Assembly: GCF_900109775.1 (NCBI RefSeq)
Contig: NZ_FOAX01000001.1
Span: 992,001-1,056,000, forward strand
Reading direction: 5' to 3'
DNA: 64,000 nucleotides
Source: Pseudoxanthomonas sp. GM95
GTDB taxonomy: Bacteria > Pseudomonadota > Gammaproteobacteria > Xanthomonadales > Xanthomonadaceae
The notes beneath the pieces are model-generated. The model worked only from the letters and a program-made list of their open reading frames with translations. It made no database searches and had not been told where the DNA came from. The position numbers and the translations under genes are program-made. This document shows positions 40,474 to 51,500 of this stretch, in pieces; within the stretch, counting starts at the first letter, position 1; every line of letters begins with the position of its first letter.

Positions 40474-41994
40474 TCAACGGCCCTTGCCGCCGAACAGCCC
40501 GCCTAGCAGACCGCGCAGGATCTGGCGGCCGACTTGGTTGCCGACGGTGCGGGCGGTCTGTTTGGCCATCGCTTCGACCAGGCCCTGGCGGCGGCCGGTG
40601 CCCAGCAGGATGTCTTTGGCCATCTTGCCCATACCGCTTTCCTCTTCCTGAGCCGATTTGGCGGCCGGGACGTCGGGTTTGGCCGGCGGGGCCTTGGCTT
40701 GTTCGGTAGCGGTGTCGGCGCGCTTGAGCAGCAACTCGGCGGCCGATTCGCGGTTGATGGCGGTGTCGTACTTCATCCCGACCGGGCTTCCGGCGCGGAC
40801 CTGGCTGCGCTCGGCTTCGTTGATGGCGCCCATCCGGCAGCGCGGTGGTGCGACCAGCGTCTGCTGCACCGGCATCGGGATGCCCTTGTCCTGCAGCGTG
40901 GAGACCAGCGCTTCGCCGGTACCCAGCGCCGACAGCGTGCGCGCGACGTCCAGCTTCGGATTGGGCACGAAAGTCTCGGCTGCGGTCTTGACCGCCTTCT
41001 GGTCGCGCGGGGTGAAGGCGCGCAGCGCGTGCTGCAGGCGGTTGCCGAGCTGGCCCAGGATGTTGTCGGGCACGTCGTCGGGGAACTGCGAGCAGAAATA
41101 CACGCCCACGCCCTTGGAACGGATCAGGCGCACCACCTGCTCGATGCGCTGCTGCAGCGCCGGCGGCGCGTCGTCGAACAGCAGGTGCGCCTCATCGAAG
41201 ATGAAGACCAGCTTGGGTTTTTCCAGGTCGCCGACCTCGGGCAGGTTCTCGAACAGCTCGCTCAGCAGCCACAGCAGGAAGGACGAATACAGGCGCGGCT
41301 TGAGCACCAGCTGGTCGGCGGCGAGGATGCCGATCACGCCGCGGCCATCGGTGCCCACCCGCATCAGGTCGGCCAGTTCCAGCGCCGGCTCGCCGAAGAA
41401 GCGGTCGCCGCCGTCCTGGTCCAGGCGCAGCAGGGCGCGCTGGATCGCCGCCACCGATTGCGCGCTGACCAGGCCGTATTGCGTGGAGACTTCCTTGCGT
41501 TCCTCGATCACCAGGCCGAGCAGGGCGCGCAGATCGTCCAGGTCCAGCAGCAGCAGGCCGCGGTCGTCGGCGAGCTTGAACACGATGTCCAGCACGCCAG
41601 ACTGGGTGTCGTTGAGTTCCAGGATGCGGCCGAGCAGAGTCGGGCCCATCTCGGTCACGGTAGTGCGCACCGGGTGGCCGAGCTTGCCGTACAGATCCCA
41701 GAAGATCACCGGGGAAGCCGCCGGCGCATAGCCTTCCACGCCGATCTGCGCCGCGCGGCTGGTGACGCGCTCGCTGCCGTCGCCGGGCATCGCCAGGCCG
41801 GCGACATCGCCCTTCACGTCCGCCATGAAGACCGGCACGCCCAGCCGCGAGAAGCCTTCGGCCAGGGTCATCAGGGTCACGGTCTTGCCGGTACCGGTCG
41901 CGCCGGCCACCAGGCCGTGGCGGTTGCCGAACTTGGGCAGCAGGTGGACGGGGATGTCGTCGGTGATGCCTTTGCCCAGCAGGATCGGGTCCAT
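40474..41994 (-). CDS. HerA-like helicase/ATPase, DUF853 (YjgR family)
   Basis: Cytoplasmic P-loop ATPase of 506 residues of the FtsK/HerA superfamily. Walker A is GATGTGKT at residues 31-38 and Walker B is LVFIFDEAHLLFDD near 265. An arginine-finger-type region follows (VVRLIRSKGVGVYFCSQFPDD, ALRAFTPRDQKAV). The DUF853 C-terminus is recognisable, ending with a Gly-rich LRGLLGGLFGGKGR. The physiological role of YjgR-type proteins is unclear. No NurA partner is adjacent. Confidence 0.9.
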   Translation of the reverse strand: MDPILLGKGITDDIPVHLLPKFGNRHGLVAGATGTGKTVTLMTLAEGFSRLGVPVFMADVKGDVAGLAMPGDGSERVTSRAAQIGVEGYAPAASPVIFWDLYGKLGHPVRTTVTEMGPTLLGRILELNDTQSGVLDIVFKLADDRGLLLLDLDDLRALLGLVIEERKEVSTQYGLVSAQSVAAIQRALLRLDQDGGDRFFGEPALELADLMRVGTDGRGVIGILAADQLVLKPRLYSSFLLWLLSELFENLPEVGDLEKPKLVFIFDEAHLLFDDAPPALQQRIEQVVRLIRSKGVGVYFCSQFPDDVPDNILGQLGNRLQHALRAFTPRDQKAVKTAAETFVPNPKLDVARTLSALGTGEALVSTLQDKGIPMPVQQTLVAPPRCRMGAINEAERSQVRAGSPVGMKYDTAINRESAAELLLKRADTATEQAKAPPAKPDVPAAKSAQEEESGMGKMAKDILLGTGRRQGLVEAMAKQTARTVGNQVGRQILRGLLGGLFGGKGR

Positions 41995-42159
41995 GACGGT
42001 TCTCGCGTGAAGTCGGTTTCGATTCTAGGCGCAGTTGCGGGCCGGGCGACGCGCGCGGTCCGATCCTGACCGACAGCTGCCGGTGGCGTGACCTGCGACC
42101 TTGCCGCTGCGCGGTGACGGCGGCTACCCTGCCGGACCGTTTTTGTCTGTGTGTGACTG

Positions 42160-43743
42160 ATGCCCGTCCCGTTCCGCGCCGTGCCGTTGCTTGCTGCCCT
42201 TGTCCTGCTGCCGCTCGCCGCCCCGGTGCTGGCGCGGGTCTCCGCGAAGGATCAGGCCGCCGCCGATGCATTGGCCCAGCGCATGCAGGCAGCCGAGAAG
42301 CGCTACACCGACGCACTCGTCCTGACCTCCAACAGCGATCCCAAGGGCCAGGCCCAGGGCGATGCCGCGCTGGAAGACATGGAGGACGTGCTGGACGCCT
42401 GTTCCAAGCAGAAGGGCTGCCAGCTGCACACACTGCTGGCCACCTACAAGCGCCTGCTCAAGGAAAAGGTGGACGCCGAGTCCGATGCCGAGGGCGATGA
42501 CCTGGTCGGCGAGACCGGCAGCAACGATCCGCTCGACGACGGCAGCGACCACAGCGTGCCGGCCAGCTCCAACATCCCCGATTCGTCCCGTACCGCGCGC
42601 CTGCTGGATGACCAGCGCCATCCCTTCGACTCGATGGTCGAATACAACCCGGCCGTGCAGGCCGGCATCCGTCGCTGGCTGACCGACATGCGCGGCACCC
42701 TGATCGACAGTTACGAGAACTACCAGAACATGCGCCCGCAGATGCTGCCGGCCTGGCAGGCCACCGGCCTGCCCGAGGCGCTGCTGTTCGGGATCATGGC
42801 CAAGGAATCCAATGGCCGCGTGCATGTCAGCTCGCGTGCCGGTGCGGCTGGCCTGCTGCAGTTCATGCCGGCCACCGGCAGCCGCTTCGGCCTGGGCCAG
42901 GACGGCACCGGCTTCGATACGCGCTTCGATCCGTACTCGGCCACCGAGGCGGCCGCGTCTTACATGAACGAGCGCATGGGCGAGCTGGGCCGCAACATCG
43001 AGTTCGCCCTGGCCGCCTACAACGGCGGTGAAGGCCGCGCCGCGCGGATCTATCGCGAGCATCCGGGCAGCAGCTTCTGGGAAGCGGACGTGTATCGCCA
43101 GTTCCCGGCCGAAACCCAGGACTATGTGCCAATGGTGATCGCCGCGGCCTGGCTGTACCTGCATCCCAAGCAGTACGGGCTGGAATTCCCCAGGGTCGAT
43201 GCCACCCCGGCGCCGCTGAAGCTGGCCCGCACCGCCTCGATCTATGAACTCACCATCTGCCTGGGCACCGGCCGCACCCGCGAAGGCTTCATGCGCGCGC
43301 TGCGCAACCTCAATCCGCGCTACCAGGCCGAGACCTGGATCCCGGCCGGCACCACGCTCAACGCCAACCAGCACATGGTCAGCCTGTACAACCGCCAGTG
43401 CGTGAAAGGCCCGACCGCCGAGCTGGCCCACACCCTGGTCACCGCCACGGTCGAATCGGCCATCAAGTACGACACCCCGCGCAGTACCCGCGTGGCAGTG
43501 GGCGATGTCAGCGGCGTGCCCGAAGGCGTGCCGACCACCGTGGCCAGCGGCTCGCCCAAGCCGGCCAAACCCAAGGCCAAGCAGGTGCGCAGCTACAAGA
43601 TCGCGCGCGGCGACACCCTGGGCCGCATCGCCGGCAAGTTCCAGTGCGACCTTGGCGACCTGGCCAAGGCCAACAAGCTGCGCGGCCCGTCTTATGCGCT
43701 GAAACCGGGCCAGTCGATCAAATTGGTTGGATGCGACGGCTGA
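42160..43743 (+). CDS. membrane-bound lytic transglycosylase, MltD-like
   Basis: Periplasmic peptidoglycan lyase of 527 residues with a signal peptide ending near PVLARV. A charged region (35-145) precedes the SLT domain with catalytic glutamate E216 (GIMAKESNGRVHVSSRAGA) and the typical GLLQFMPAT and AAYNGGEGR. A single LysM domain is near the C-terminus (SYKIARGDTLGRIAGKFQCD to LKPGQSIKL). E. coli MltD has a lipobox and usually two or more LysM; neither a lipobox nor a second LysM is seen here. Followed after 248 bp by the RND pump genes. Confidence 0.9.
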   Translation: MPVPFRAVPLLAALVLLPLAAPVLARVSAKDQAAADALAQRMQAAEKRYTDALVLTSNSDPKGQAQGDAALEDMEDVLDACSKQKGCQLHTLLATYKRLLKEKVDAESDAEGDDLVGETGSNDPLDDGSDHSVPASSNIPDSSRTARLLDDQRHPFDSMVEYNPAVQAGIRRWLTDMRGTLIDSYENYQNMRPQMLPAWQATGLPEALLFGIMAKESNGRVHVSSRAGAAGLLQFMPATGSRFGLGQDGTGFDTRFDPYSATEAAASYMNERMGELGRNIEFALAAYNGGEGRAARIYREHPGSSFWEADVYRQFPAETQDYVPMVIAAAWLYLHPKQYGLEFPRVDATPAPLKLARTASIYELTICLGTGRTREGFMRALRNLNPRYQAETWIPAGTTLNANQHMVSLYNRQCVKGPTAELAHTLVTATVESAIKYDTPRSTRVAVGDVSGVPEGVPTTVASGSPKPAKPKAKQVRSYKIARGDTLGRIAGKFQCDLGDLAKANKLRGPSYALKPGQSIKLVGCDG

Positions 43744-43991
43744 TCAGGATGTAACGATGCCGCACGTCGTCGGTGCGCGACTTTGGCTTTGTGTCGCGTT
43801 TGCACCGGATGCGTGCGAAAACCGTGCGGCGCATGTCAGTGCTGTGACAGCGATCGTGGCTGTTCCCTGAACGAAAGCCCTGTACCCTGCGGCGCCCCTG
43901 TCATCAGTCATGCAGGCAGGTGCGTTGTCTGTCGTTAATCTTATTGGCTGTTGCCGGGGAGCGTGGCGTTCCCCTTCCGGAGAATCAGTGC

Positions 43992-45200
43992 ATGTCGCGT
44001 AAATGGAAGATCGCCCTGGCGGTCGTCGTCGTGGTGGTCGTGGTGGTGGGCCTGCGTGCATGCAACAAGCCTGCCGCCGAAGACATGAAGCAAGGCGGCC
44101 AGGACAGCAGCAAGCCGGTGCCGGTGACGGTCGAGTCCGTGACCACGCAGGACGTGCCCGTGTACCGCAACGCGACCGGCACGGTGACCGCGCTCAACAC
44201 GGTGACCATCAATCCGCAGACCGGCGGGCGCCTGATGAGCCTGGAGTTCACCGAAGGCCAGCCGGTCAAGAAGGGCCAGGTCCTGGCCCGGATCGATCCT
44301 CGCGAGCTCAAGGCGGCCTATGACCAGGCTGCGGCCTCGAAGAAGCAGAACCAGGCCCAGCTGCAGACCGCGCGCGATACCAATGCGCGCCTGACCGATC
44401 CGGCCTACGCCCCATACGTGGCGCGCACCGACATCGACACCCAGAAGAACCTGGTCGCCCAGTACCAGGCCGGCGTGGCCGCGGCCGATGCCGCGATGCA
44501 GGCCGCCAGCGTGCAGCTGCAGTACACCACCATCGTCTCGCCGCTGGACGGCATCGCCGGCATCCGCGGCGTGGACGTGGGCAACATCGTCAGCACCAGC
44601 TCTTCGATCGTGACCATCACCCAGATCGAGCCGATCTACGCCTCCTTCAGTTTGCCGGCGCAGGACCTGGACGCGGTGCGTGCCGCACAGGCGCAGGGCA
44701 AGGCCGTGGTCGCCGCGCTGGACAGCACCGACCAGCACGTCATCGCCGGCGACGGTGTGCTGGACGTGGTGGACAACGTGGTCAGCACCGATACCAACAC
44801 CTTCAAGCTGCGCGCGCGCTTCCCCAATGCCGACCACGTGCTGTGGCCGGGCCAGTTCGTCAACGTGCGCCTGCAGGTCAGCAACATCGGCGGCGGCTTG
44901 GTCGTGCCGACCCAGGCCGTGCAGCGCGGCCCGGAGAGCGACTACGTCTACGTGGTCCAGGCCGACAACACGGTCAAGATGACCAACGTGACCACTGGCG
45001 TGGAAGTGGGCGACACCCACATCGTGGTGACCAAGGGCCTGAAGGCCGGTGAGCGCGTGGTGACCGAGGGCCAGTTCCGCCTCAAGCCCAATGCCAAGGT
45101 CGATGCGCTCAAGCCGGGCCAGGCGCCGCCGGAGCCGACCGAGCAGGAATTGCAGCAGGCCATGCAGGGCCAGAAGGGTCGCCGCGGTCCGCCGCGCTGA
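43992..45200 (+). CDS. RND efflux periplasmic adaptor subunit (MdtA/MuxA-like)
   Basis: Membrane-fusion protein of 402 residues linking inner-membrane RND pumps to an outer-membrane channel. The N-terminal membrane segment includes nine consecutive valines. The lipoyl half-motif GGRLMSLEFTEGQPVKKGQVL, a coiled-coil hairpin (residues about 110-165), LDGIAGIRGVDVGNIV, and the beta-barrel and membrane-proximal domains (FPNADHVLWPGQFVNVRLQV) follow in order. Wording matches the MdtA/MuxA group. ATG at 43992. The first pump gene begins 83 bp later. Confidence 0.93.
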   Translation: MSRKWKIALAVVVVVVVVVGLRACNKPAAEDMKQGGQDSSKPVPVTVESVTTQDVPVYRNATGTVTALNTVTINPQTGGRLMSLEFTEGQPVKKGQVLARIDPRELKAAYDQAAASKKQNQAQLQTARDTNARLTDPAYAPYVARTDIDTQKNLVAQYQAGVAAADAAMQAASVQLQYTTIVSPLDGIAGIRGVDVGNIVSTSSSIVTITQIEPIYASFSLPAQDLDAVRAAQAQGKAVVAALDSTDQHVIAGDGVLDVVDNVVSTDTNTFKLRARFPNADHVLWPGQFVNVRLQVSNIGGGLVVPTQAVQRGPESDYVYVVQADNTVKMTNVTTGVEVGDTHIVVTKGLKAGERVVTEGQFRLKPNAKVDALKPGQAPPEPTEQELQQAMQGQKGRRGPPR

Positions 45201-45283
45201 TGCACGCCAGCCTGCGCCACGGTCGTGGCGTGGGCAGGTCGCGTGATGCGACCGCCATGACGATCTGACAGGACGGACTTCCC

Positions 45284-48200
45284 TTGGGCTTCTCCAGCAT
45301 TTTCATCCGCCGCCCCATCGCCACCACGCTGCTGATGATTGGCGTGACGCTGCTGGGCATCATGGGTTACCGCAGTCTGCCGGTCTCGGCGCTGCCGGAA
45401 ATCGATTCGCCCAGCCTGGTGGTCACCACCCAGTATCCGGGCGCCAGCGCGGCGACCATGGCCGCCCTGGTGACCACGCCGCTGGAACGCCAGCTGGGCC
45501 AGATCTCCGGCATGGAGATGATGACCTCCGATTCGTCGGCGGGCCTGTCCACGATCGTGCTGCAGTTTTCGATGGAGCGCGACATCGACGTCGCCTCGCA
45601 GGATGTGCAGTCGGCCATCCGCCAGGCCACGCTGCCCAGCGGCCTGCCGTACCAGCCCACCTACAATCGCGTGAACCCGGCCGACGCGGCCATCGTCACG
45701 CTGAAACTGACCTCCGACACGCTGCCGCTGCGCGAGGTCAACCGCTACGCCGACTCGATCCTGGCCCAGCGCCTGTCGCAGGTACCGGGCGTAGGCCTGG
45801 TCTCCATCGCCGGCAACGTACGGCCGGCCGTGCGTATCCAGGTCAACCCGGCCATGTTGTCCAACATGGGCATGACGCTGGAAGACCTGCGCAGCGCGCT
45901 GACCCAGGCCAATGTCAATGCGCCCAAGGGCTCGCTCAACGGCGCCACGCAGTCCTACAGCATCGGCACCAACGACCAGATCGAAGACGCCGCCGGCTAC
46001 AACAGCACCATCATCAGCTACCAGAACGGCGCGCCGGTGCGCCTGGGCGACGTGGCCAAGGTGGTCGATGGCGTCGAGAACGACCAGCTCTCGGCCTGGG
46101 CCGACGGCAAGCAGGCGGTGCTGCTGGAAATCCGCCGCCAGCCGGGCGCGAATATCGTGCAGACCGTCGCGGCGATCCGCGCGCTGCTGCCCCAGCTCAA
46201 GAGTGTGCTGCCGGCCGAAGTGAAGCTCGATGTGTTCTCCGACCGCACCGAGACCATCCGCGCCTCGGTGCATGAAGTGCAGTTCACCCTGATCCTGACC
46301 ATCGGCCTGGTGGTGGCGGTGATCTTCGTGTTCCTGCGCCGGCTGTGGGCCACGATCATTCCATCCATCGCCGTGCCGCTGTCGCTGGTGGGCACCTTCG
46401 GCGTGATGGCCTTCGCCGGCATGTCGCTGGACAACCTGTCGCTGATGGCGCTGGTGGTGGCCACCGGCTTCGTGGTGGACGACGCGATCGTGATGATCGA
46501 GAACATCGTGCGCTACATCGAGCAGGGCAAGAGCGGCCCGGAAGCGGCGGAAGAGGGCGCCAAGCAGATCGGCTTCACCGTGCTGTCGCTGACGATCTCG
46601 CTGGTGGCGGTGTTCCTGCCGCTGCTGCTGATGCCGGGCGTGACCGGGCGTTTGTTCCATGAGTTCGCCTGGGTGCTTTCGATCGCGGTCGTGATCTCGA
46701 TGCTGGTGTCGCTGACCCTGACGCCGATGATGTGTGCCTACCTGCTCAAGCCCGACGCGCTGCCTGAAGGCGACGATGCGCACGAGCGCACGCACGCTGC
46801 CGGCAAGCAGAATCTGTGGTCGCGCACCGTGGGCCTGTACGAAAGCACGCTGGATTGGGTGCTCGCGCGTCAGGGCCTGACCCTGGCCGTGGCGCTGGCC
46901 ACGGTGGTGGTGACGGTGCTGCTGTACATCGCGATCCCCAAGGGCCTGTTGCCCGAGCAGGACACCGGCCTGATCACCGGCGTGGTCCAGGCCGACCAGA
47001 CGGTGGCCTTCGAACAGATGCAGTCGCGCACCCAGGCCGTGGCGGCGGCGCTGAAGAAGGACCCGGCGGTGACCGGCGTGGCCGCGTTCATCGGCACCGG
47101 CAGCATGAATCCCACGCTCAACCAGGGCCAGATCAGCATCGTGCTCAAGGAGCGCGGCGATCGCGAAAGCCTGGATGAGATCGTCCCGCGCCTGCAGAAA
47201 TCCGTGGCCGGCATCCCCGGTGTGGCGTTGTATCTCAAGCCGGTGCAGGACGTGACCCTGGATACGCGCGTGGCCGCGACCGAATACCAGTTCTCGCTGT
47301 CCGACGTGGACAGCGCCGAGCTGCAGTCGCAGGCCGATCGCGTGACCCAGGCGCTGCGCCAGCGCCCGGAGCTGTCTGACGTGGGCAACAACGCGGCCAA
47401 CGCCGGCCGCGCGCTGATGATCGACGTCAATCGCGACACCGCCAGCGCGCTGGGCGTGCCGATGCAGACCATCGACGACACGCTCTACGACGCCTACGGC
47501 CAGCGCCAGATCTCCACCATCTTCACCGCGCTCAACCAGTACCGCGTGGTGCTGGAAGTGGCGCCGGAGTTCCGCACCCGCGATGCCCTGATGAACAAGC
47601 TGGCGGTGGCCAGCAACGGCAGCGGAGCGCTGACCGGCAGTAATGCCACGACGCTGGGCCAGGTGACCTCGTCCAACTCATCCACCGCCACCGGTATCGG
47701 CAACTCCAATATCGGTATCGCGGTCGGTACCGGTGGCGGCATCCCGCTGTCGGCGCTGGCGACCTCGCGTATCGGCACCACGCCGCTGGTGATCAGCCAT
47801 CAGCAGCAGCTGCCGGCGGTGACGATCTCGTTCAACGTCACTCAGGGTTACTCGCTGTCCGAAGCGGTGGAAGCGATCAACGAGGTCCGCGAGGAGCTCA
47901 ACCTGCCCGACACCGTGCGCACCGAGTTCATCGGCAAGGCGGCCGAATATTCCTCCAGCCAGTCCGATGTCGTGTGGCTGCTGCTGGCCGCGGTGGTGGT
48001 GATCTACATCGTGCTGGGCGTGCTGTACGAGAGCTACATCCATCCCTTCACGATCATCTCGACCCTGCCGCCGGCCGGCGTCGGTGCGCTGCTGGCGCTG
48101 ATGCTGTGCGGGATGAGCCTGTCGGTGGATGGCATCGTCGGCATCGTGCTGCTGATCGGCATCGTCAAGAAGAACGCGATCATGATGATCGACTTCGCCA

Positions 48201-48520
48201 TCGATGCGCGTCGCGAAGGCATGAGCGCACACGATGCGATCCGCCGCGCCTGCCTGCTGCGCTTCCGTCCGATCATGATGACCACCGCCGCGGCGCTGCT
48301 GGGCGCGCTGCCGCTGGCGCTGGGCGATGGCATCGGCTCGGAGCTGCGCAAGCCGCTGGGCGTGTCGATTGTCGGCGGCCTGCTGCTGTCGCAGCTGGTG
48401 ACGCTGTACACCACGCCGGTGATCTACCTGTACATGGAGCGCTTCTCGCAACGCGTGCAGGGTTGGCGTGACCGCCGGGCCGCGCGCCACGGCGCGGCGC
48501 CATCGCCGGAGGCCGGCTGA
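45284..48520 (+). CDS. RND efflux permease 1 (MdtB/MuxB-like)
   Basis: Inner-membrane proton/drug antiporter of 1078 residues starting at a TTG (GFSSIFIRRPIATTLL). It has twelve transmembrane segments in two halves with large periplasmic loops. The proton-relay aspartates are in GFVVDDAIVMIENI (about residue 399), and the second-half relay lysine is in IVKKNAIMMIDFA. Length exceeds MdtB (1040), mainly through a Ser/Gly/Thr/Asn-rich insert near residues 776-820 (47610-47745). With the adjacent permease it should form a hetero-trimeric MdtBC/MuxBC-type pump. Confidence 0.93.
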   Translation: MGFSSIFIRRPIATTLLMIGVTLLGIMGYRSLPVSALPEIDSPSLVVTTQYPGASAATMAALVTTPLERQLGQISGMEMMTSDSSAGLSTIVLQFSMERDIDVASQDVQSAIRQATLPSGLPYQPTYNRVNPADAAIVTLKLTSDTLPLREVNRYADSILAQRLSQVPGVGLVSIAGNVRPAVRIQVNPAMLSNMGMTLEDLRSALTQANVNAPKGSLNGATQSYSIGTNDQIEDAAGYNSTIISYQNGAPVRLGDVAKVVDGVENDQLSAWADGKQAVLLEIRRQPGANIVQTVAAIRALLPQLKSVLPAEVKLDVFSDRTETIRASVHEVQFTLILTIGLVVAVIFVFLRRLWATIIPSIAVPLSLVGTFGVMAFAGMSLDNLSLMALVVATGFVVDDAIVMIENIVRYIEQGKSGPEAAEEGAKQIGFTVLSLTISLVAVFLPLLLMPGVTGRLFHEFAWVLSIAVVISMLVSLTLTPMMCAYLLKPDALPEGDDAHERTHAAGKQNLWSRTVGLYESTLDWVLARQGLTLAVALATVVVTVLLYIAIPKGLLPEQDTGLITGVVQADQTVAFEQMQSRTQAVAAALKKDPAVTGVAAFIGTGSMNPTLNQGQISIVLKERGDRESLDEIVPRLQKSVAGIPGVALYLKPVQDVTLDTRVAATEYQFSLSDVDSAELQSQADRVTQALRQRPELSDVGNNAANAGRALMIDVNRDTASALGVPMQTIDDTLYDAYGQRQISTIFTALNQYRVVLEVAPEFRTRDALMNKLAVASNGSGALTGSNATTLGQVTSSNSSTATGIGNSNIGIAVGTGGGIPLSALATSRIGTTPLVISHQQQLPAVTISFNVTQGYSLSEAVEAINEVREELNLPDTVRTEFIGKAAEYSSSQSDVVWLLLAAVVVIYIVLGVLYESYIHPFTIISTLPPAGVGALLALMLCGMSLSVDGIVGIVLLIGIVKKNAIMMIDFAIDARREGMSAHDAIRRACLLRFRPIMMTTAAALLGALPLALGDGIGSELRKPLGVSIVGGLLLSQLVTLYTTPVIYLYMERFSQRVQGWRDRRAARHGAAPSPEAG

Positions 48521-48557
48521 CGGTCGCCGCCAGGCACCGTCGCCGGAAGTCCACGCC

Positions 48558-51500
48558 ATGACGCGTCGAGTCAGTCTTTCCAACGTCTTCATCCGCCGGC
48601 CGATCGGCACTTCGCTGCTGGCCGTGGGTTTGTTCGTCATCGGCCTGATGTGCTACCTGCGCCTGGGCGTTGCGGCGCTGCCGTCGTTGAGCATCCCGGT
48701 GATCTTCGTCCAGGCCAGCCAGTCCGGCGCCGATGCCAGCACCATGGCATCGACCGTGACCGCGCCGCTGGAGCGCCGCCTGGGCCAGGTGCCGGGCATC
48801 GAGACGATGCGCTCCAACAGCTCCGAAGGCCGCTCGATGGTCTTCCTGAGCTTCGACTCCAGCCGCAACGTGGACTCGGCCGCGCAGGACGTGGCCTCGG
48901 CGTTGAGTGCGGCAACGTCCGACCTGCCCTCGGGCATGTCCACGCCCAACTTCCAGAAGGCCAACCCCAACGACGATCCGCTGATCGCGATGGCGCTGAC
49001 CTCCGATACGCAGTCGGCGGCCGACCTGTACAACCTGGCCGATTCGCTGCTGGCCCAGCGCCTGCGCCAGGTCACCGGCGTGGCCTCGGTGGACATCGCC
49101 GGCGCTTCGACGCCGGCCGTGCGCGTGGACGTCAACCTGCGTGCGCTCAACGCGATGGGACTGACCCCGGACAACCTGCGCAACGCGATGCGCGCGGCCA
49201 ACGTGGTCTCGCCGACCGGCTTCCTGGCCGACGGCAAGACGACGATGGCGGTGATCGTCAACGACTCGGTGCGCAAGGCCGCGGACTTCGCCAACCTGGC
49301 CATCGCCACCCAGAACGGCGTCACCGTGCGCCTGAAGGACGTGGCCACCGTCTACGACGGCCAGCAGGACGCCTACCAGGCCGCATGGTTCAACAAGAAG
49401 CCCGCGGTGGTGATGTACACCTTCATCCGCACCGGCGCGAACGTGGTCGAGACCGTCGACCGCATCCGCGCCCAGCTGCCGCTGCTGGAGGAATACCTGC
49501 CGCCAGGCACCAAGCTGACCCCGTATTACGACCGCACGCCGACCATCCGCGCCTCGCTGCACGAGGTGGAAATCACGCTGCTGATCAGCCTGGCGATGGT
49601 GGTGCTGGTGATGGCGCTGTTCCTGCGCCGGCTGGCGCCGACCCTGATCGCCACGGTTACCGTGCCGCTGTCGCTGGCCGGTGCGGCGGTGGTGATGTAC
49701 GCGCTGGGCTATACGCTCAACAACCTGAGCCTGCTGGCGCTGGTGATCGCGATCGGCTTCGTGGTCGACGATGCGATCGTGGTGATCGAAAACATCATGC
49801 GCCACCTCGATGAGGGTATGTCGCGCATGGAGGCGGCGATCGCCGGCTCGCGCGAGATCGGCTTCACCATCGTCTCGATCACCGCCTCGCTGATCGCGGT
49901 GTTCATCCCGATCCTGTTCGCGCAGGGCATGATGGGCGCGTTCTTCCGCGAGTTCACCGTGACCCTGGTGGCGGCGATCGCGGTCTCGGCGATCGTCTCG
50001 CTGACGCTCACGCCGACGCTGTGCAGCCGCTTCCTGTCGGCGCATGAAGAAGCCGCGTCCACCTCGCGCATCGGTCGCTGGATCGATGCCGGCCACGCCG
50101 GCATGTTGCGCGTCTACACCGCCTGCCTGGACTTCAGCCTGCGCCACGCGCTGCTGCTGGCGCTGACGCCGCTGCTGCTGGTCGCGGCAACGGTATTCCT
50201 GGCCGGCAAGGTCAAGGGCGGCAGCTTCCCGGCGCAGGACACCGGCCTGATCTGGGGCCGCGCGCAGTCCAGCGCGACGGTGTCCTTCGCCGACATGAAG
50301 AAGCGCCAGGAGCGCATCACCGACATGCTGCTGGCCGATCCGGCGGTGAAGGTCGTCGGCGTGCGCCTGGGCAGTGGCCGGCAGGGTTCCAGCGCGCAGT
50401 TCAACATCGAGCTGAAGACCCACGCCGATGGCCGCAAGGTCACGACCGCGCAGGTGCTCTCGCGCCTGAGCGCCAAGGCCGACAAGTACCCCGACCTGCA
50501 GCTGCGCCTGCGCGCGGTGCAGGACCTGCCCAGCGACGGCGGCGGCAACAGCAACCAGGGCGCGCAGTACGAAAAGACCCTGCAGGGCAACGACCTGACC
50601 GAGCTGGAGTACTGGCTGCCCAAGGTCGTGGCCGAGCTGAAGAAGAACCCCAAGTTCCGCGACGTGTCCAGCGACGTGGAAGAGGGCGGCCTGCGCCAGA
50701 ACATCCAGATCGACCGCGAGAAGGCCGCGCGCCTGGGCATCTCGATCGGCGCCATCGACGGCGCGCTGTACGGTGCGTTCGGCCAGCGCTCGGTGTCGAC
50801 GATCTATTCCGAGCTCAACCAGTACTCGGTGGTGGTCAACGCGCTGCCCAACCAGACCGCCACGCCGGCGCAGCTGGAGACGGTCAAGCTCAAGACCACC
50901 AGCGGCGACATGGTGCCGTTGAGCGCGGTGGCCAAGCAGACCGACGGGCTCTCGCCATCGCAGATCTCGCACCTGAACCAGTACACGGTGATGGACCTGA
51001 GCTACAACCTGGCGCCGGGCGTCAGCACGGGCGAGGCCGATGCCATCTTCAAGTCGGTGGTGGAGGGCATGCGCATGCCCGGCGACATCAAGATCGCCGA
51101 TGACCACGGCTGGGGCGCGGCGATGGACCCGTCCTCGATGCTGATGCTGGTGCTGGCGGCGATCCTCACCGTCTACATCGTGCTGGGCATGCTGTACGAG
51201 AACCTCGTGCATCCGGTGACCATCCTGTCCACGCTGCCGGCGGCGGGCGTGGGCGCACTGCTGGCGCTGGTGGTCACCAATACCGAGCTGTCGGTGATCT
51301 CGATGATCGCGCTGGTGCTGCTGATCGGCATCGTCAAGAAGAACGCGATCATGATGATCGACTTCGCCCTGGTCGCGCGCCGCGAGCGCGGCCTGAGCCC
51401 GCTTGAAGCCGCGCGCGAAGCCTCGATCGTGCGCTTCCGTCCGATCATGATGACCACGATGGTCGCGCTGCTGGCGGCGGTGCCGATCGCCGTTGGCCTG

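Noticed and set aside
43744-43991. Possible gene or riboswitch between the MltD-like gene and the RND adaptor
   Set aside because: No open frame of quality and no recognisable aptamer; probably just the efflux operon promoter region.
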